This document shows positions 35,977 through 44,635 of a DNA stretch of 64,000 bases, in pieces. Where the stretch lies: assembly GCA_048158365.1 (NCBI GenBank), contig JBLLNL010000001.1; one strand, written 5' to 3'. The translations under genes and the position numbers were made by a program. The DNA is from Azoarcus_F sp048158365 (GTDB lineage: Bacteria; Pseudomonadota; Gammaproteobacteria; Burkholderiales; Rhodocyclaceae). The notes under the pieces are model-generated. The model did not search any database. It was not told the DNA's origin and worked only from the letters and a program-made list of their open reading frames with translations. Each line of letters starts with the position of its first letter. Within the stretch, counting starts at the first letter, position 1.

Positions 35977-36167
35977 GCGAGTCGTCGATGGCGGCCGCCC
36001 TCGCGGCTCCGACAGCCACTCGCGCTGCCGCTGTAAGGCGCGCTTCGCTGCGATCCCTGAACTCGGCCTGCGGCCTCAGACAGCAGGGATCGCGGCCGCT
36101 ACGCCCGCCAACAGCGGCATGCGCTCGGGCTGAGTCGCCGCGAGGGCGGCCGCCATCGACGACTCGC
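35977..36167. repeat. Structured repeat, copy 1 (191 bp, 30-bp perfect terminal arms)
   Basis: Arms 35977-36006 and 36138-36167 are perfect inverted complements. Inside are nested stems: AGCC/GGCT (36014-36017 with 36128-36131), GCGATCCCTG/CAGGGATCGC, and a GGCC-TGC-GGCC hairpin (36065-36075). A second copy lies at 37438-37626 in the same orientation. Differences between the copies fall on both sides of the stems and keep pairing. Reading frames through it are incidental. Confidence 0.85.
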
Positions 36168-36365
36168 TACGCCTCGCGTTCTGAAGCGGGAGATTCGGTT
36201 TGTTCGCACTTGGGCGCCCCGGGACGGTCTCTTACCAGAAAACGGTCTGATGTCCTGAAGGGTTGCTTGTAAGCAGTTTCACCCACGTTCAGCTTTCCCC
36301 TGCCGCGCCAGAAGCGCGGCGGGTGCCGGCTGGCACAACCTCCACACAACGGAAGGAGACACACC

Positions 36366-37415
36366 ATGGCTGTATTTTCACTGAGCGATTTCGCGGATCA
36401 CGAACAGGTCGTATTCTGCAGCGACGACAAGAGCGGACTGAAGGCGATCATCGCGGTCCATAACTCCAACCTCGGCCCCGCGCTGGGCGGCTGCCGGATG
36501 TGGCCGTACGCGAGCGAGGAGGAGGCAGTGCGCGACGTGCTGCGCCTGTCGCGCGGCATGACCTACAAGTCCGCGATGGCCAATCTGAGGCTGGGCGGTG
36601 GCAAGTCGGTGATCATCGGCAATGCGCGTACCGAGAAGACGCCCGAGCTGCTGGCTGCGTTCGCGCGTGCGCTGGAGCAACTGGGCGGCCGCTACATCGC
36701 GGCCGAGGACTCGGGCACCAGCGTCGCCGACATGAAGTACATGAACCAGTTCACCGCCCACGTGGCCGGCATCAAGGACAAGCCGACCGAGGACGGCACG
36801 CGCAGCGGCGATCCGTCGCCCGCCACCGCCTATGGCACCTTCATCGGCATCAAGGCTGCGGTGAAGGCGGGTCTCGGGCGTGATTCGCTGGAGGGGCTGC
36901 GGGTCGCGGTGCAGGGCGTCGGCAACGTCGGTTTCGATCTCGCCCGCCAGTTGAAGGAAGCGGGTGCGACACTGTGGGTGACCGACATCCATCGCGACAG
37001 CCTGACCCGGGCCGCCCAGGAACTCGGCGCGGTCGTGGTTGCGCCGGATGAGATCTTCGGCCTGGACGTGGACGTGTTTGCGCCATGCGCGCTCGGCGCG
37101 GTGCTGAACGACCATACCATCCCGCAACTGAAGGCCAGGGTCGTCGCCGGCGCGTCGAACAACCAGCTCGCCGAGACGCGTCACGGCGTCGAGCTGATGA
37201 AGCGCGGCATCCTGTATGCGCCCGACTATGTCATCAACGCCGGTGGCATCATCGACGTCTATCACGAGCGTATCGGTTTCGAGCGTGCCGCGCTGCTCAA
37301 GCATGTCGAGGGTATCTACGACAACCTGATGGAGCTCTTCGAGCGTGCCGGCAAGGAAGAGCGCCCAACCGGCGAAGTCGCCGACGCGATCGCGGAGGAG
37401 CGCTTCAAGCGCTGA
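36366..37415 (+). CDS. Glu/Leu/Phe/Val-type amino-acid dehydrogenase
   Basis: This 349-residue NAD-dependent enzyme oxidatively deaminates an amino acid to the 2-oxo acid. GGCRMWPY (41-48), catalytic Lys68 and Lys80 (in YKSAMANLRLGGGK), Asp115 in AAEDSGTS and the Rossmann VQGVGNVG (182-189) are all present. Length fits leucine/phenylalanine/valine dehydrogenases rather than the larger glutamate enzymes. GGAAGGAG precedes the start. With the upstream oxidoreductase it would convert Phe, Trp or Leu to an acyl-CoA. The gene is bracketed by two structured repeats. Confidence 0.88.
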   Translation: MAVFSLSDFADHEQVVFCSDDKSGLKAIIAVHNSNLGPALGGCRMWPYASEEEAVRDVLRLSRGMTYKSAMANLRLGGGKSVIIGNARTEKTPELLAAFARALEQLGGRYIAAEDSGTSVADMKYMNQFTAHVAGIKDKPTEDGTRSGDPSPATAYGTFIGIKAAVKAGLGRDSLEGLRVAVQGVGNVGFDLARQLKEAGATLWVTDIHRDSLTRAAQELGAVVVAPDEIFGLDVDVFAPCALGAVLNDHTIPQLKARVVAGASNNQLAETRHGVELMKRGILYAPDYVINAGGIIDVYHERIGFERAALLKHVEGIYDNLMELFERAGKEERPTGEVADAIAEERFKR

Positions 37416-37437
37416 GCTCTCGTCGACCGGGCGTCGC

Positions 37438-37626
37438 GGGACGGTGATGGCTGCCACCCCCCGCGGCTCCGACGGCCACTCGCGCTGCCGCTGTAAGGCT
37501 CGCTTCGCTGCGATCCCTGAACTCGCGCTTCGCGCTCAGACAGCAGGGATCGCGAGCGCTACGCTCGCCAACAGCGGCATGCGCTCGGGCCGAGTCGCCG
37601 CGGGGGGTGGCAGCCATCACCGTCCC
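37438..37626. repeat. Structured repeat, copy 2 (189 bp, 29-bp perfect terminal arms)
   Basis: Arms 37438-37466 and 37598-37626 are perfect complements. The core is about 90 percent identical to copy 1, but paired positions have changed together. The hairpin is GCGC-TTC-GCGC (37525-37535) instead of GGCC-TGC-GGCC, the inner stem is GGCC/GGCC instead of AGCC/GGCT, and the outer arms are almost unrelated yet self-complementary. It starts 23 bp after the dehydrogenase stop and may also serve as its terminator. Confidence 0.85.
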
Positions 37627-37769
37627 ACGGTGTCGTGCCTCATGCGATTGGCCTTCTGCGCGGGCGTTTTCGAAGAAGCTCGTGCACAATGCGGGGATCC
37701 GCGGTGTCGCTGGTGCTCTTTTCGGGGGCGCCGTCGCCGGCCGAATTTCAACGAACCGGTACCCCTGCA

Positions 37770-38498
37770 ATGATCGAATCCCTGCTTCTGGCCGCCGCGC
37801 GCGTGTGCACCTTCGACATTCAGCGCCCGATGACGAACGCCAGCGGTTTTTTCTTCGAGCGCGACGGGCGGCTGTTTCTGGTCACCAGCCGACATGTGCT
37901 CAGCGACCAACCCAGCGATCACTTTCCGAGCCGCATCGAGATCGAGCTGCACACCGATCCGGACAACATGGCCGGTTCGGTGTGGTTCTCGATCCCGCTG
38001 TACCGCGATGGACAGAGTCTGTGGCGCCAGGGTGTCGATGCCGCCGGCGAGATCGATGTCGCGGTGCTCGAGATCGAGCGCGATGCGCTACCGTCCACCG
38101 CGGTGGTCTACGCGTTCACGCCGGATCACCTGCTGCCTGCCTCGGGTCATGTCGAGATCGGATCTTCGCTGCTGGTGGTCGGTTTTCCGCTCGGTTTCCA
38201 CGACACGCTACATCACATGCCGGTGGTCCGCCAGGCGGCGCTGGCCTCGTCCTTCGGCCTCCGTTTTAAGGGCGAAGGCTATTTCCTGACCGATGCCCGC
38301 ACCCATCGCGGCACCAGCGGCGCGCCGGTGGTGATGCGGATATCCGACCCCGATCCCGCGCAGGGCGCTTTGCCGTGGATGCTGCTGGGCGTGCATTCGG
38401 CGCGTCTGGACGTGGGCCGCGACGTCGAAGTGGATGAGGCGCTCGGGCTCAACTGCGCGTGGTATGCGGATATCCTGATGACGCTCACCGCGGCTTGA
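37770..38498 (+). CDS. Trypsin-like serine protease domain protein
   Basis: This 242-residue protein is built of a chymotrypsin-like fold with an apparent triad: His in VTSRHVLS (about 43), Asp in EIDVAVLE (about 95) and Ser in HRGTSGAPV (about 188). There is no signal peptide, membrane helix or PDZ domain, so it may act in the cytoplasm, unlike DegP. The ATG at 37770 starts the domain. The frame is open further upstream but without similarity. Substrate unknown. Confidence 0.75.
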   Translation: MIESLLLAAARVCTFDIQRPMTNASGFFFERDGRLFLVTSRHVLSDQPSDHFPSRIEIELHTDPDNMAGSVWFSIPLYRDGQSLWRQGVDAAGEIDVAVLEIERDALPSTAVVYAFTPDHLLPASGHVEIGSSLLVVGFPLGFHDTLHHMPVVRQAALASSFGLRFKGEGYFLTDARTHRGTSGAPVVMRISDPDPAQGALPWMLLGVHSARLDVGRDVEVDEALGLNCAWYADILMTLTAA

Positions 38499-38660
38499 CG
38501 CCCGCCTCGCGTCAGGCGCGGCCGTCGCCGTTCAGGTCGCGACCGTCGTGACGATCATGAGCCTGTGGACACCGATCGCGCGGATCGTGCAACGAGCGGG
38601 ACCCCGGAATCAGGCAACGCCCGATTGTCGCCGGCTTCGACTCGGCTATGCTTGGCGCCC

Positions 38661-39539
38661 ATGAGCACCTTCATGCAGGTTCTGTTCAGCGGCGTCGCCA
38701 CCGGCTGCATCTACGGACTGGTCGCGCTTTCGTTCGTGCTGATCTACAAGGCGACGGAGACCGTCAGCTTCATGCAGGGCGAACTGCTGATGGTCGGCGC
38801 GTTCGCGGTGCTGGCCCTCAATGCGGGGCTGGGATGGCCATTGTGGTGGTCGGCGCTGGTCGGCATCGCGGGCATGGTGCTGCTCGGCGCGCTGCTGGAG
38901 CGGGGCGTGCTGCGGCGCGCGATCGGTCAGCCGCATCTGACCGCGGTGCTGCTGACCTTCGGCCTGGGCATGATGCTGCGCGGTGCGGTGACCACGGTTC
39001 CGGCCGCGAGTCATTCGATGCACAGGCTGCCGGTGCCGTTCGCCGGCGAGACGCTGCAGTTCGGTGCGGTCGTGATTGCCGCCGAGCATTTGGCCGTGAT
39101 CGCAACCACCGCGGCGCTGGCCCTGGCGCTGACGCTGTTCTTCCGCCATACCCGCGCCGGTCTGGCCTTGCGCGCGTGTTCCGAGAACCCCCGCGTCGCG
39201 TCGCTGATGGGTGTGTCGGCGGCGCGTATGCACACGCTGGCGTGGGCGTTGGGGGCCGGGCTGGCCACCTGTGCTGGCTTGTTGCTCGCGCCGGTGACCT
39301 TCGTGCACCTGAACATGGGCCTGATCGCGCTGAAGGCCTTTCCGGCTGCGGTGCTGGGCGGCATGACCAGCCTGCCCGGCGCGCTCGTCGCTGGCATCTT
39401 CCTCGGTGTCATCGAGGCGCTGGCCGGCCTGGGTCTGCCGGAGGGGGTCAAGGACATCGTGCCCTACGTCTTGCTGATGCTTGCGTTGCTGCTGTTTCCG
39501 AACGGCCTGGGCGCGGCGCTGCGGCGATCGCACGGATGA
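38661..39539 (+). CDS. Branched-chain amino-acid ABC permease, LivH-like
   Basis: This is a 292-residue inner-membrane permease. The N-terminus VLFSGVATGCIYGLVALSF and the C-terminal AVLGGMTSLPGALVAGIFLGVIEAL are typical of LivH. It overlaps the next permease gene by 4 bp (ATGA). Together with the LivM-like and binding-protein genes it forms a transport set, but no LivG/LivF ATPases are adjacent. The substrate may be an amino acid, amide, urea or aromatic acid. Confidence 0.88.
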   Translation: MSTFMQVLFSGVATGCIYGLVALSFVLIYKATETVSFMQGELLMVGAFAVLALNAGLGWPLWWSALVGIAGMVLLGALLERGVLRRAIGQPHLTAVLLTFGLGMMLRGAVTTVPAASHSMHRLPVPFAGETLQFGAVVIAAEHLAVIATTAALALALTLFFRHTRAGLALRACSENPRVASLMGVSAARMHTLAWALGAGLATCAGLLLAPVTFVHLNMGLIALKAFPAAVLGGMTSLPGALVAGIFLGVIEALAGLGLPEGVKDIVPYVLLMLALLLFPNGLGAALRRSHG

Positions 39540-40489
39540 GGCCAGCGCTCTCGCGTCGCCTGCTGTGGAGCGCGCTCGGACTGGCGCTGCTCGCGCTGGC
39601 GGCCGTGGGGCTGCTCGGCGCGGACTATGCGCTGGGTCAGCTCGTGTTCGTGTTTACGTACGCGATCGCCGGACTGGGGGTCGTGCTGATCGTGGGCCAG
39701 AGCGGCCAGATCTCGCTCGGCCAGGGCGCGCTGCTCGCGCTCGGTGCCTATGTGCAGGCCTGGCTGGTGGTGAACGGCGTGCCCTTTCTGGCGGCGTTGC
39801 CGCTGTCGACGGCGGCCGGCGCGCTCGGCGGCTGGGTCGCGAGCCTTCCGGCACGTCGCCTTGGCGGACTGTACTTCGCGATGAGTACGCTCGCGTTCGC
39901 GCTGATCGTCGAGGAGGTGCTGGTGCGCTGGGAGTCGGTCACGCGCGGCTCGGCCGGCCTGCTGGTACCTGCCGCATCCGTGGGCGGATGGTCGCTGGAT
40001 TCGACGCCGGTCCAGGCGGGCGTGAGTCTGGTCGGCTTCGCGATTGCCCTGTGGTGCTGCCATCGCTGGGTGATGTCGCGCCATGGCCGTGCATGGCGGG
40101 CGGTGCGGGAGGACGAGATCGCCGCCGCCGCCAGCGGCATAGACACCGTCCGAGCCAAGACGCAGGTCTTCGTGATCGGTGGTGGCCTGTCGGGACTGGC
40201 CGGAGCCCTGTACGCGCACTGGATCGGTTTCATCAGCCCGGAGCAGTTCGGCCTGTTCCTGTCCTTCGAACTGCTGATGCTGGCCTTCATCGGTGGCGCA
40301 CGCCATCTCGCCGGCGCCTTCTGGGGCGCGCTGGTCATCGTCGCGATTCCGCAGGTCAACTCGCTGCTGCGCGAGCTGCTGCCGGCCGAACTCGCGCGCT
40401 CGGCCGGTCTGGAGGCGATCATGTTCGGTGCGGTCATCGTCGCGGTGATCATGTTCCGGCCGCAAGGCATCGCCGGCGGCAAGGCCTGA
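39536..40489 (+). CDS. Branched-chain amino-acid ABC permease, LivM-like
   Basis: This is a 317-residue permease with about eight to ten helices. VVLIVGQSGQISLGQGALLALGAY is the LivM hallmark, and ASGIDTVRAKTQVFVI precedes the coupling helix region. It heterodimerises with the LivH-like product. Its start overlaps the LivH stop, indicating translational coupling. The binding-protein gene begins 110 bp downstream. Confidence 0.88.
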   Translation: MRPALSRRLLWSALGLALLALAAVGLLGADYALGQLVFVFTYAIAGLGVVLIVGQSGQISLGQGALLALGAYVQAWLVVNGVPFLAALPLSTAAGALGGWVASLPARRLGGLYFAMSTLAFALIVEEVLVRWESVTRGSAGLLVPAASVGGWSLDSTPVQAGVSLVGFAIALWCCHRWVMSRHGRAWRAVREDEIAAAASGIDTVRAKTQVFVIGGGLSGLAGALYAHWIGFISPEQFGLFLSFELLMLAFIGGARHLAGAFWGALVIVAIPQVNSLLRELLPAELARSAGLEAIMFGAVIVAVIMFRPQGIAGGKA

Positions 40490-40599
40490 CGCGTTCGCGA
40501 CCGGCCGGCGCAACGCGTAATATCAGGGCGCTCCCGATGGCCCGGACCGCGCGGATGGCGAATAATCCCCGACTTTGTGTTCGACGCCGAGGATTCACC

Positions 40600-41772
40600 A
40601 TGCACCCAGTCCGTTCCGCCGTCGCACTCGTTGCGATGGCCACTGCCATCGCTTTCTCGGGCGCGGCTCTGGCGGCGACGCCGGGCGTGACCGACGACGA
40701 GATCGTGGTCGGCACGATCCAGGATCTGTCCGGCCCGATCGCGATGCTCGGCACGCCGGTACGCGATGCGATGCTCATGCGCTTCGAGGAGGCCAACGCC
40801 GCCGGCGGCGTCCACGGTCGTAAGCTGCGGCTCGCGGTCGAGGATGCGGCCTACGACCCCAAGCGCGCGGTGCTCGCGGCGCGCAAGCTGGTGCGGCGCG
40901 ACGAAGTTTTCGCGTTCCTGGCCAACATGGGCACGCCGGTGGTGATGGCGACGATGCAGATGATCGTCGATGCCGGGCGGCCGCACCTGTTTCCGTTCTC
41001 GCCGCATGAACTGACCTACGCGCCGCTGCATCCGCTGAAGTTCCAGATGTTCGCGCCGTATCAGGACTACATGGACGCGGCGGTGCGCCACATGGTGTCG
41101 GAGCAGGGCTACCGGCAGACCTGCCTGCTCTACCAGGACGACGATTACGGACTGGAGGTCATGAAGGGCGTCGAAGCGGGGCTGGCAAAGCTCGACACCG
41201 CGCTGCTGGAGAAGACCAGCTACAAACGCGGTGCAACCGACTTTTCGAGCCAGGTCGCGCGGCTGCGCAGCGCCGGTTGCGACTTCGTGGTGCTCGCGAC
41301 CGTGGTGCGCGAGACAGTCGCGGTGATGGCCGAGGCGCGCAAGCTCGGCTGGGACGTCGATATGCTGGTCACCGCGTCCGGCTATTCGGCGCAGACGCAC
41401 GAATTGGGCGGCGACGCGGTCGAGGGCCTTTACGGGGTGACGGTGCTGCCGCATCCCTTCGCGGACACCGCCGATCCGGCGCTGGCAGGATGGATAGAGC
41501 GATATCGGGCGCGCTTCGGCGTCGCGCCGAACGTGTGGAGCGCGATGGGCTACACGATCGCGGACCTGTTCGTCCAGGCGACCGAGCGCGCGGGACCGGA
41601 ACTGACGACCGATGCATTTGTCTCCGCAATGGCGACACTGCAGACCAGCGGCGACATTTTCGGCGGGCCGGCGTATCGTTTCAGTCCTGACGATCATCTC
41701 GGCAATCGCCATGGACGCATCGCGCAGATTCGCGACGGCCGCTGGGAGGTGCTGACCGGCTACGTCGATTAG
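40600..41772 (+). CDS. Branched-chain amino-acid-type ABC substrate-binding protein
   Basis: This is a 390-residue type-1 periplasmic binding protein. A signal peptide (about 1-24) ends at ALAA, then TPGVTDDEIVVGTIQDLSGP, the standard LivJ-like opening, and NAAGGVHGRKLRLAVEDAAYDP. It would deliver ligand to the two permeases upstream. The ATG at 40600 starts the signal peptide after GAGGA. Ligand identity is not readable; related proteins bind aromatic acids as well as amino acids. Confidence 0.88.
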   Translation: MHPVRSAVALVAMATAIAFSGAALAATPGVTDDEIVVGTIQDLSGPIAMLGTPVRDAMLMRFEEANAAGGVHGRKLRLAVEDAAYDPKRAVLAARKLVRRDEVFAFLANMGTPVVMATMQMIVDAGRPHLFPFSPHELTYAPLHPLKFQMFAPYQDYMDAAVRHMVSEQGYRQTCLLYQDDDYGLEVMKGVEAGLAKLDTALLEKTSYKRGATDFSSQVARLRSAGCDFVVLATVVRETVAVMAEARKLGWDVDMLVTASGYSAQTHELGGDAVEGLYGVTVLPHPFADTADPALAGWIERYRARFGVAPNVWSAMGYTIADLFVQATERAGPELTTDAFVSAMATLQTSGDIFGGPAYRFSPDDHLGNRHGRIAQIRDGRWEVLTGYVD

Positions 41773-41861
41773 GAGGCCGTCGAATCCCGCGGTGACGCCC
41801 ATGCGGGGCGGCGCGCAAAGGTCGTGCGCCGACGGCTGAACCCTTGTGTTACTGGAGTCCG

Positions 41862-42599
41862 ATGAGCATCCCGCTATCCAATGCCCCATCACCCGGCGAT
41901 ACCCGGCCGCAAACGATTGCGGTCGCCTTCACCGGCGCGTCCGGCATGCCCTATGGTCTGCGACTGGTCGAATGCCTGCTTGCGGCCGGCTGCAATGTCT
42001 GGCTGCTGTATTCCCAGGTGGCGCAGATCGTCGCGCGTCAGGAGATGGACCTGAGCCTGCCCTCGCGACCGCTCGACGTGCAGCAGATGCTGGGCACCCG
42101 CTTCTCGGCGCGACCCGGCCAGTTGCGGGTGTTCGGGCGCGAGGAATGGTTCGCGCCGCTCGCCTCCGGCTCAAACCCGGCCGATGCGATGGTGGTGTGT
42201 CCGTGCACGATGGGCACGCTCGCATCCATTGCGGCCGGGCTGTCGCAGAACCTGATCGAGCGGGCGGCGGACGTCGCGATCAAAGAGGGCAGGCGACTGG
42301 TGCTGGTGCCGCGCGAGACGCCGTTCTCCGCGATCCATCTGGAGAACATGCTCAGGCTCGCACGCCTCGGTGTGGTGATCCTGCCGCCCAGCCCGGGTTT
42401 CTACACGCATCCGCGCAGCGTGGACGACATGGTCGATTTCGTCGTCGCGCGGGTCATGGACCAGTTACGCGTGCCGCACGTGCTGATGCGACGGTGGGGT
42501 GACGGCGAGGGCCCGATGCCGGCCCAAGGCCCGCAGGGGCCGAGCGACGAGGATGACGCGCTGACGGACGATATCCATGACGTCGGGGTGGGTCGATGA
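41862..42599 (+). CDS. ubiX: Flavin prenyltransferase UbiX-like
   Basis: This is a 245-residue protein making prenylated FMN, the cofactor of UbiD-type decarboxylases. FTGASGMPYGLRLVECL is the FMN-binding start; CPCTMGTLASIAAGLSQNLIERAADVAIKEGRRLVLVPRE and LPPSPGFYTHP complete the family pattern. A Pro/Gly/Asp-rich tail of about 35 residues is extra. TGGAG precedes the ATG at 41862. No ubiD lies in the window. It overlaps the LON-domain gene by 4 bp. Confidence 0.9.
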   Translation: MSIPLSNAPSPGDTRPQTIAVAFTGASGMPYGLRLVECLLAAGCNVWLLYSQVAQIVARQEMDLSLPSRPLDVQQMLGTRFSARPGQLRVFGREEWFAPLASGSNPADAMVVCPCTMGTLASIAAGLSQNLIERAADVAIKEGRRLVLVPRETPFSAIHLENMLRLARLGVVILPPSPGFYTHPRSVDDMVDFVVARVMDQLRVPHVLMRRWGDGEGPMPAQGPQGPSDEDDALTDDIHDVGVGR

Positions 42600-43237
42600 T
42601 GGATGAGGGCACCCCGAAGCGTTCCGAGTCGTCGCCGGAGCAGCCGTCCCGACTCGCGATCTTTCCACTGCAGACCGTGCTGTTTCCGGGTGGCGTGCTG
42701 CCGTTGCGGATCTTCGAGGCACGCTACATGGACATGACCACGCAGTGCCTGCGCGACGACACCGTATTCGGTGTGAACCTGATCGCGGACGGTGCCGAGG
42801 TCGGCCTGCCCGCGCAACCCCACCCTGTCGGCGTCAGCGCACGCATCACCACCTGGGACATGGCGCAACCGGGGCTGCTGCAGGTCGTGACGGTCGGCGA
42901 ACGGCGCTTTCGCATCCTGCGTACCGAGCTCGGCGCGAACCGGCTGTTGATGGCCGACGTCCAGTGGCTCGCCGAACCGCCGGTCGTGGCGCTGCCCGAA
43001 GGTTTCTCGGCGCTGGTGTCGCTGCTGCGCGCGATCATCGACGACGTCGGGGACGCGCATTTTCCCGAACCGCATCACCTGGACGACGCCGGCTGGGTCG
43101 GCATGCGGTTGGCCGGCGTGTTGCCGATGTCGCTGACCGCGCGGCAGCACCTTCTCGAACTGGACGACCCGATCGCACGGCTCGAGATCATCCGCGCGTG
43201 GCTGGAGCAGGAAGGCCTGAGCGAGCGAGGCGGGTGA
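42596..43237 (+). CDS. LON N-terminal-domain (substrate-binding) protein
   Basis: This is a 213-residue stand-alone LON substrate-binding domain, with no ATPase or protease part. LAIFPLQTVLFPGGVLPLRIFEARY is the diagnostic opening. Such proteins are common next to core genes in betaproteobacteria, and their role is unknown, possibly substrate recognition or peptide binding. It is translationally coupled to ubiX (ATGATG overlap). Confidence 0.85.
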   Translation: MMDEGTPKRSESSPEQPSRLAIFPLQTVLFPGGVLPLRIFEARYMDMTTQCLRDDTVFGVNLIADGAEVGLPAQPHPVGVSARITTWDMAQPGLLQVVTVGERRFRILRTELGANRLLMADVQWLAEPPVVALPEGFSALVSLLRAIIDDVGDAHFPEPHHLDDAGWVGMRLAGVLPMSLTARQHLLELDDPIARLEIIRAWLEQEGLSERGG

Positions 43238-43320
43238 AGCGTGCCGTGCCGGACCAGGACACATGCTTCGCGTTGATCTTCGCCACCCCGTGCAGGCGCG
43301 GCGCAAGCCGCGAAAACCCG

Positions 43321-44451
43321 CTACCGGTCCTTGCGTCGATCGTCGAACAGCGTCGGTGTGCGCAGCGATTCCAGCATGCGCCGGATCGGTGCGGGCAGGC
43401 CAGCCCGGTCGAGTTCGTCAAGCCTCAGCCATACGAGCCTGTCTTCGCCGACGCGGTTCGCCTTGTGCGGATTTTGGTCGATGTCGAAGCGCAGCGGCCG
43501 GAGCGTCAGCTGGAAATGCGTGAACGCATGCCTGACCGGCGCGAGTTCGGTGCCGTCGTCACCCGCGACGCCCAGATGCGATGCAAGCCAGTGCGCGACC
43601 TGGCCGGGTCCGCTTGCCGAGTCGGGCAGTTCCGGCAGGCTCAACAACCCGCCCCAGATGCCACTGGGCGGGCGGCGTTCGAGCAGCACGAGGACGTCTG
43701 GGACCGCGCCGTCACCGGACGGGGGCCCGTTCGCCAGCACCAGCGCAACCCTCGATTCGCGCTGCGGTGTCGCTTTGCGCGGGCGCGGCGTGGGTAGCTC
43801 CGCGACCCGGCCGTCGCGTGCGGCGATGCACTCTTGTGCAAGCGGACAGCGCATGCAGGCTGGGCGGGCGCGGGTGCACAGGGTGGCGCCCAGATCCATC
43901 TGCGCCTGGATGTAGATGCCGGTCGCGTCCGCCCGCTCCGGCAGCAGCGATTCGGCCAGCGCCCACAGGCGGTCCTCGACCTTCTTTTCACCGGGATAAC
44001 CGTCCACACCGAAGATCCGGCACAGCACGCGCTTCACGTTGCCGTCCAGGATCGCGTGACGCTGCCCGAACGCGAATGTCGCGATCGCAGCGGCCGTCGA
44101 TCGGCCTATGCCCGGCAGTGACGCGATCGCCTCGACGTCGTCCGGAAACCGACCGCCGTAATCCGTCAGCACGGCCTGCGCGGCCCTGTGCAGGTTGCGC
44201 GCCCGCGCGTAGTAGCCGAGCCCGCTCCACAGCGCGAGGACGTCGTCGCCCGGTGCGTCGGCCAGCGCGGCCAGGTCCGGAAAGCGCGCGAGGAAGCGCC
44301 GGTAATACGGAATCACCGTGTCGACCTGGGTCTGCTGCAGCATGATTTCGGACAGCCAGATCCGGTAAGGGTCCGACGTGTTCTGCCACGGCAGATCATG
44401 CCGTCCGTGTTCGGCGTGCCAGTGAATCAGCGAGCGGGCGAATTCGGACAT
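43321..44451 (-). CDS. mutY: Adenine DNA glycosylase
   Basis: This 376-residue base-excision enzyme removes adenine mispaired with 8-oxoguanine. Catalytic Glu35 (LSEIMLQQTQV), helix-hairpin-helix LPGIGRSTA (112-120), Asp136 (AILDGNVKR) and the Fe-S cluster Cys192, 199, 202 and 208 are present. A C-terminal MutT-like domain for 8-oxoG recognition covers about 225-365. The ATG at 44451 opens the family N-terminus; an upstream extension in frame is not conserved-looking. Confidence 0.95.
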   Translation of the reverse strand: MSEFARSLIHWHAEHGRHDLPWQNTSDPYRIWLSEIMLQQTQVDTVIPYYRRFLARFPDLAALADAPGDDVLALWSGLGYYARARNLHRAAQAVLTDYGGRFPDDVEAIASLPGIGRSTAAAIATFAFGQRHAILDGNVKRVLCRIFGVDGYPGEKKVEDRLWALAESLLPERADATGIYIQAQMDLGATLCTRARPACMRCPLAQECIAARDGRVAELPTPRPRKATPQRESRVALVLANGPPSGDGAVPDVLVLLERRPPSGIWGGLLSLPELPDSASGPGQVAHWLASHLGVAGDDGTELAPVRHAFTHFQLTLRPLRFDIDQNPHKANRVGEDRLVWLRLDELDRAGLPAPIRRMLESLRTPTLFDDRRKDR

Positions 44452-44635
44452 CGAAGCGGGGGATCGGGCCAGGCGTGACGAGGGATCACACTGTGTCACA
44501 GGGGCGCAACACGGACAAGCGCCAGGCTGGTCAGGTCGACGCGCCTCACGATCGCGGCGATAATGCGCACTCATTCCAACAAGCGCCCGTCGTCGTATGT
44601 CTCACGCGCGGCGCAACACATCACCCCTACGGATC

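Noticed and set aside
35945..36133. Small ORFs inside the structured repeats, with similar peptides from both copies (also about 37447-37600)
   Set aside because: The similarity follows from the repeat itself; changes between copies preserve base pairing rather than codons, and no ribosome site is present.
35977..37626. Repeat pair considered as a CRISPR or insertion-sequence boundary
   Set aside because: There are only two long structured copies, no short regularly spaced repeats, no cas genes and no transposase between them.
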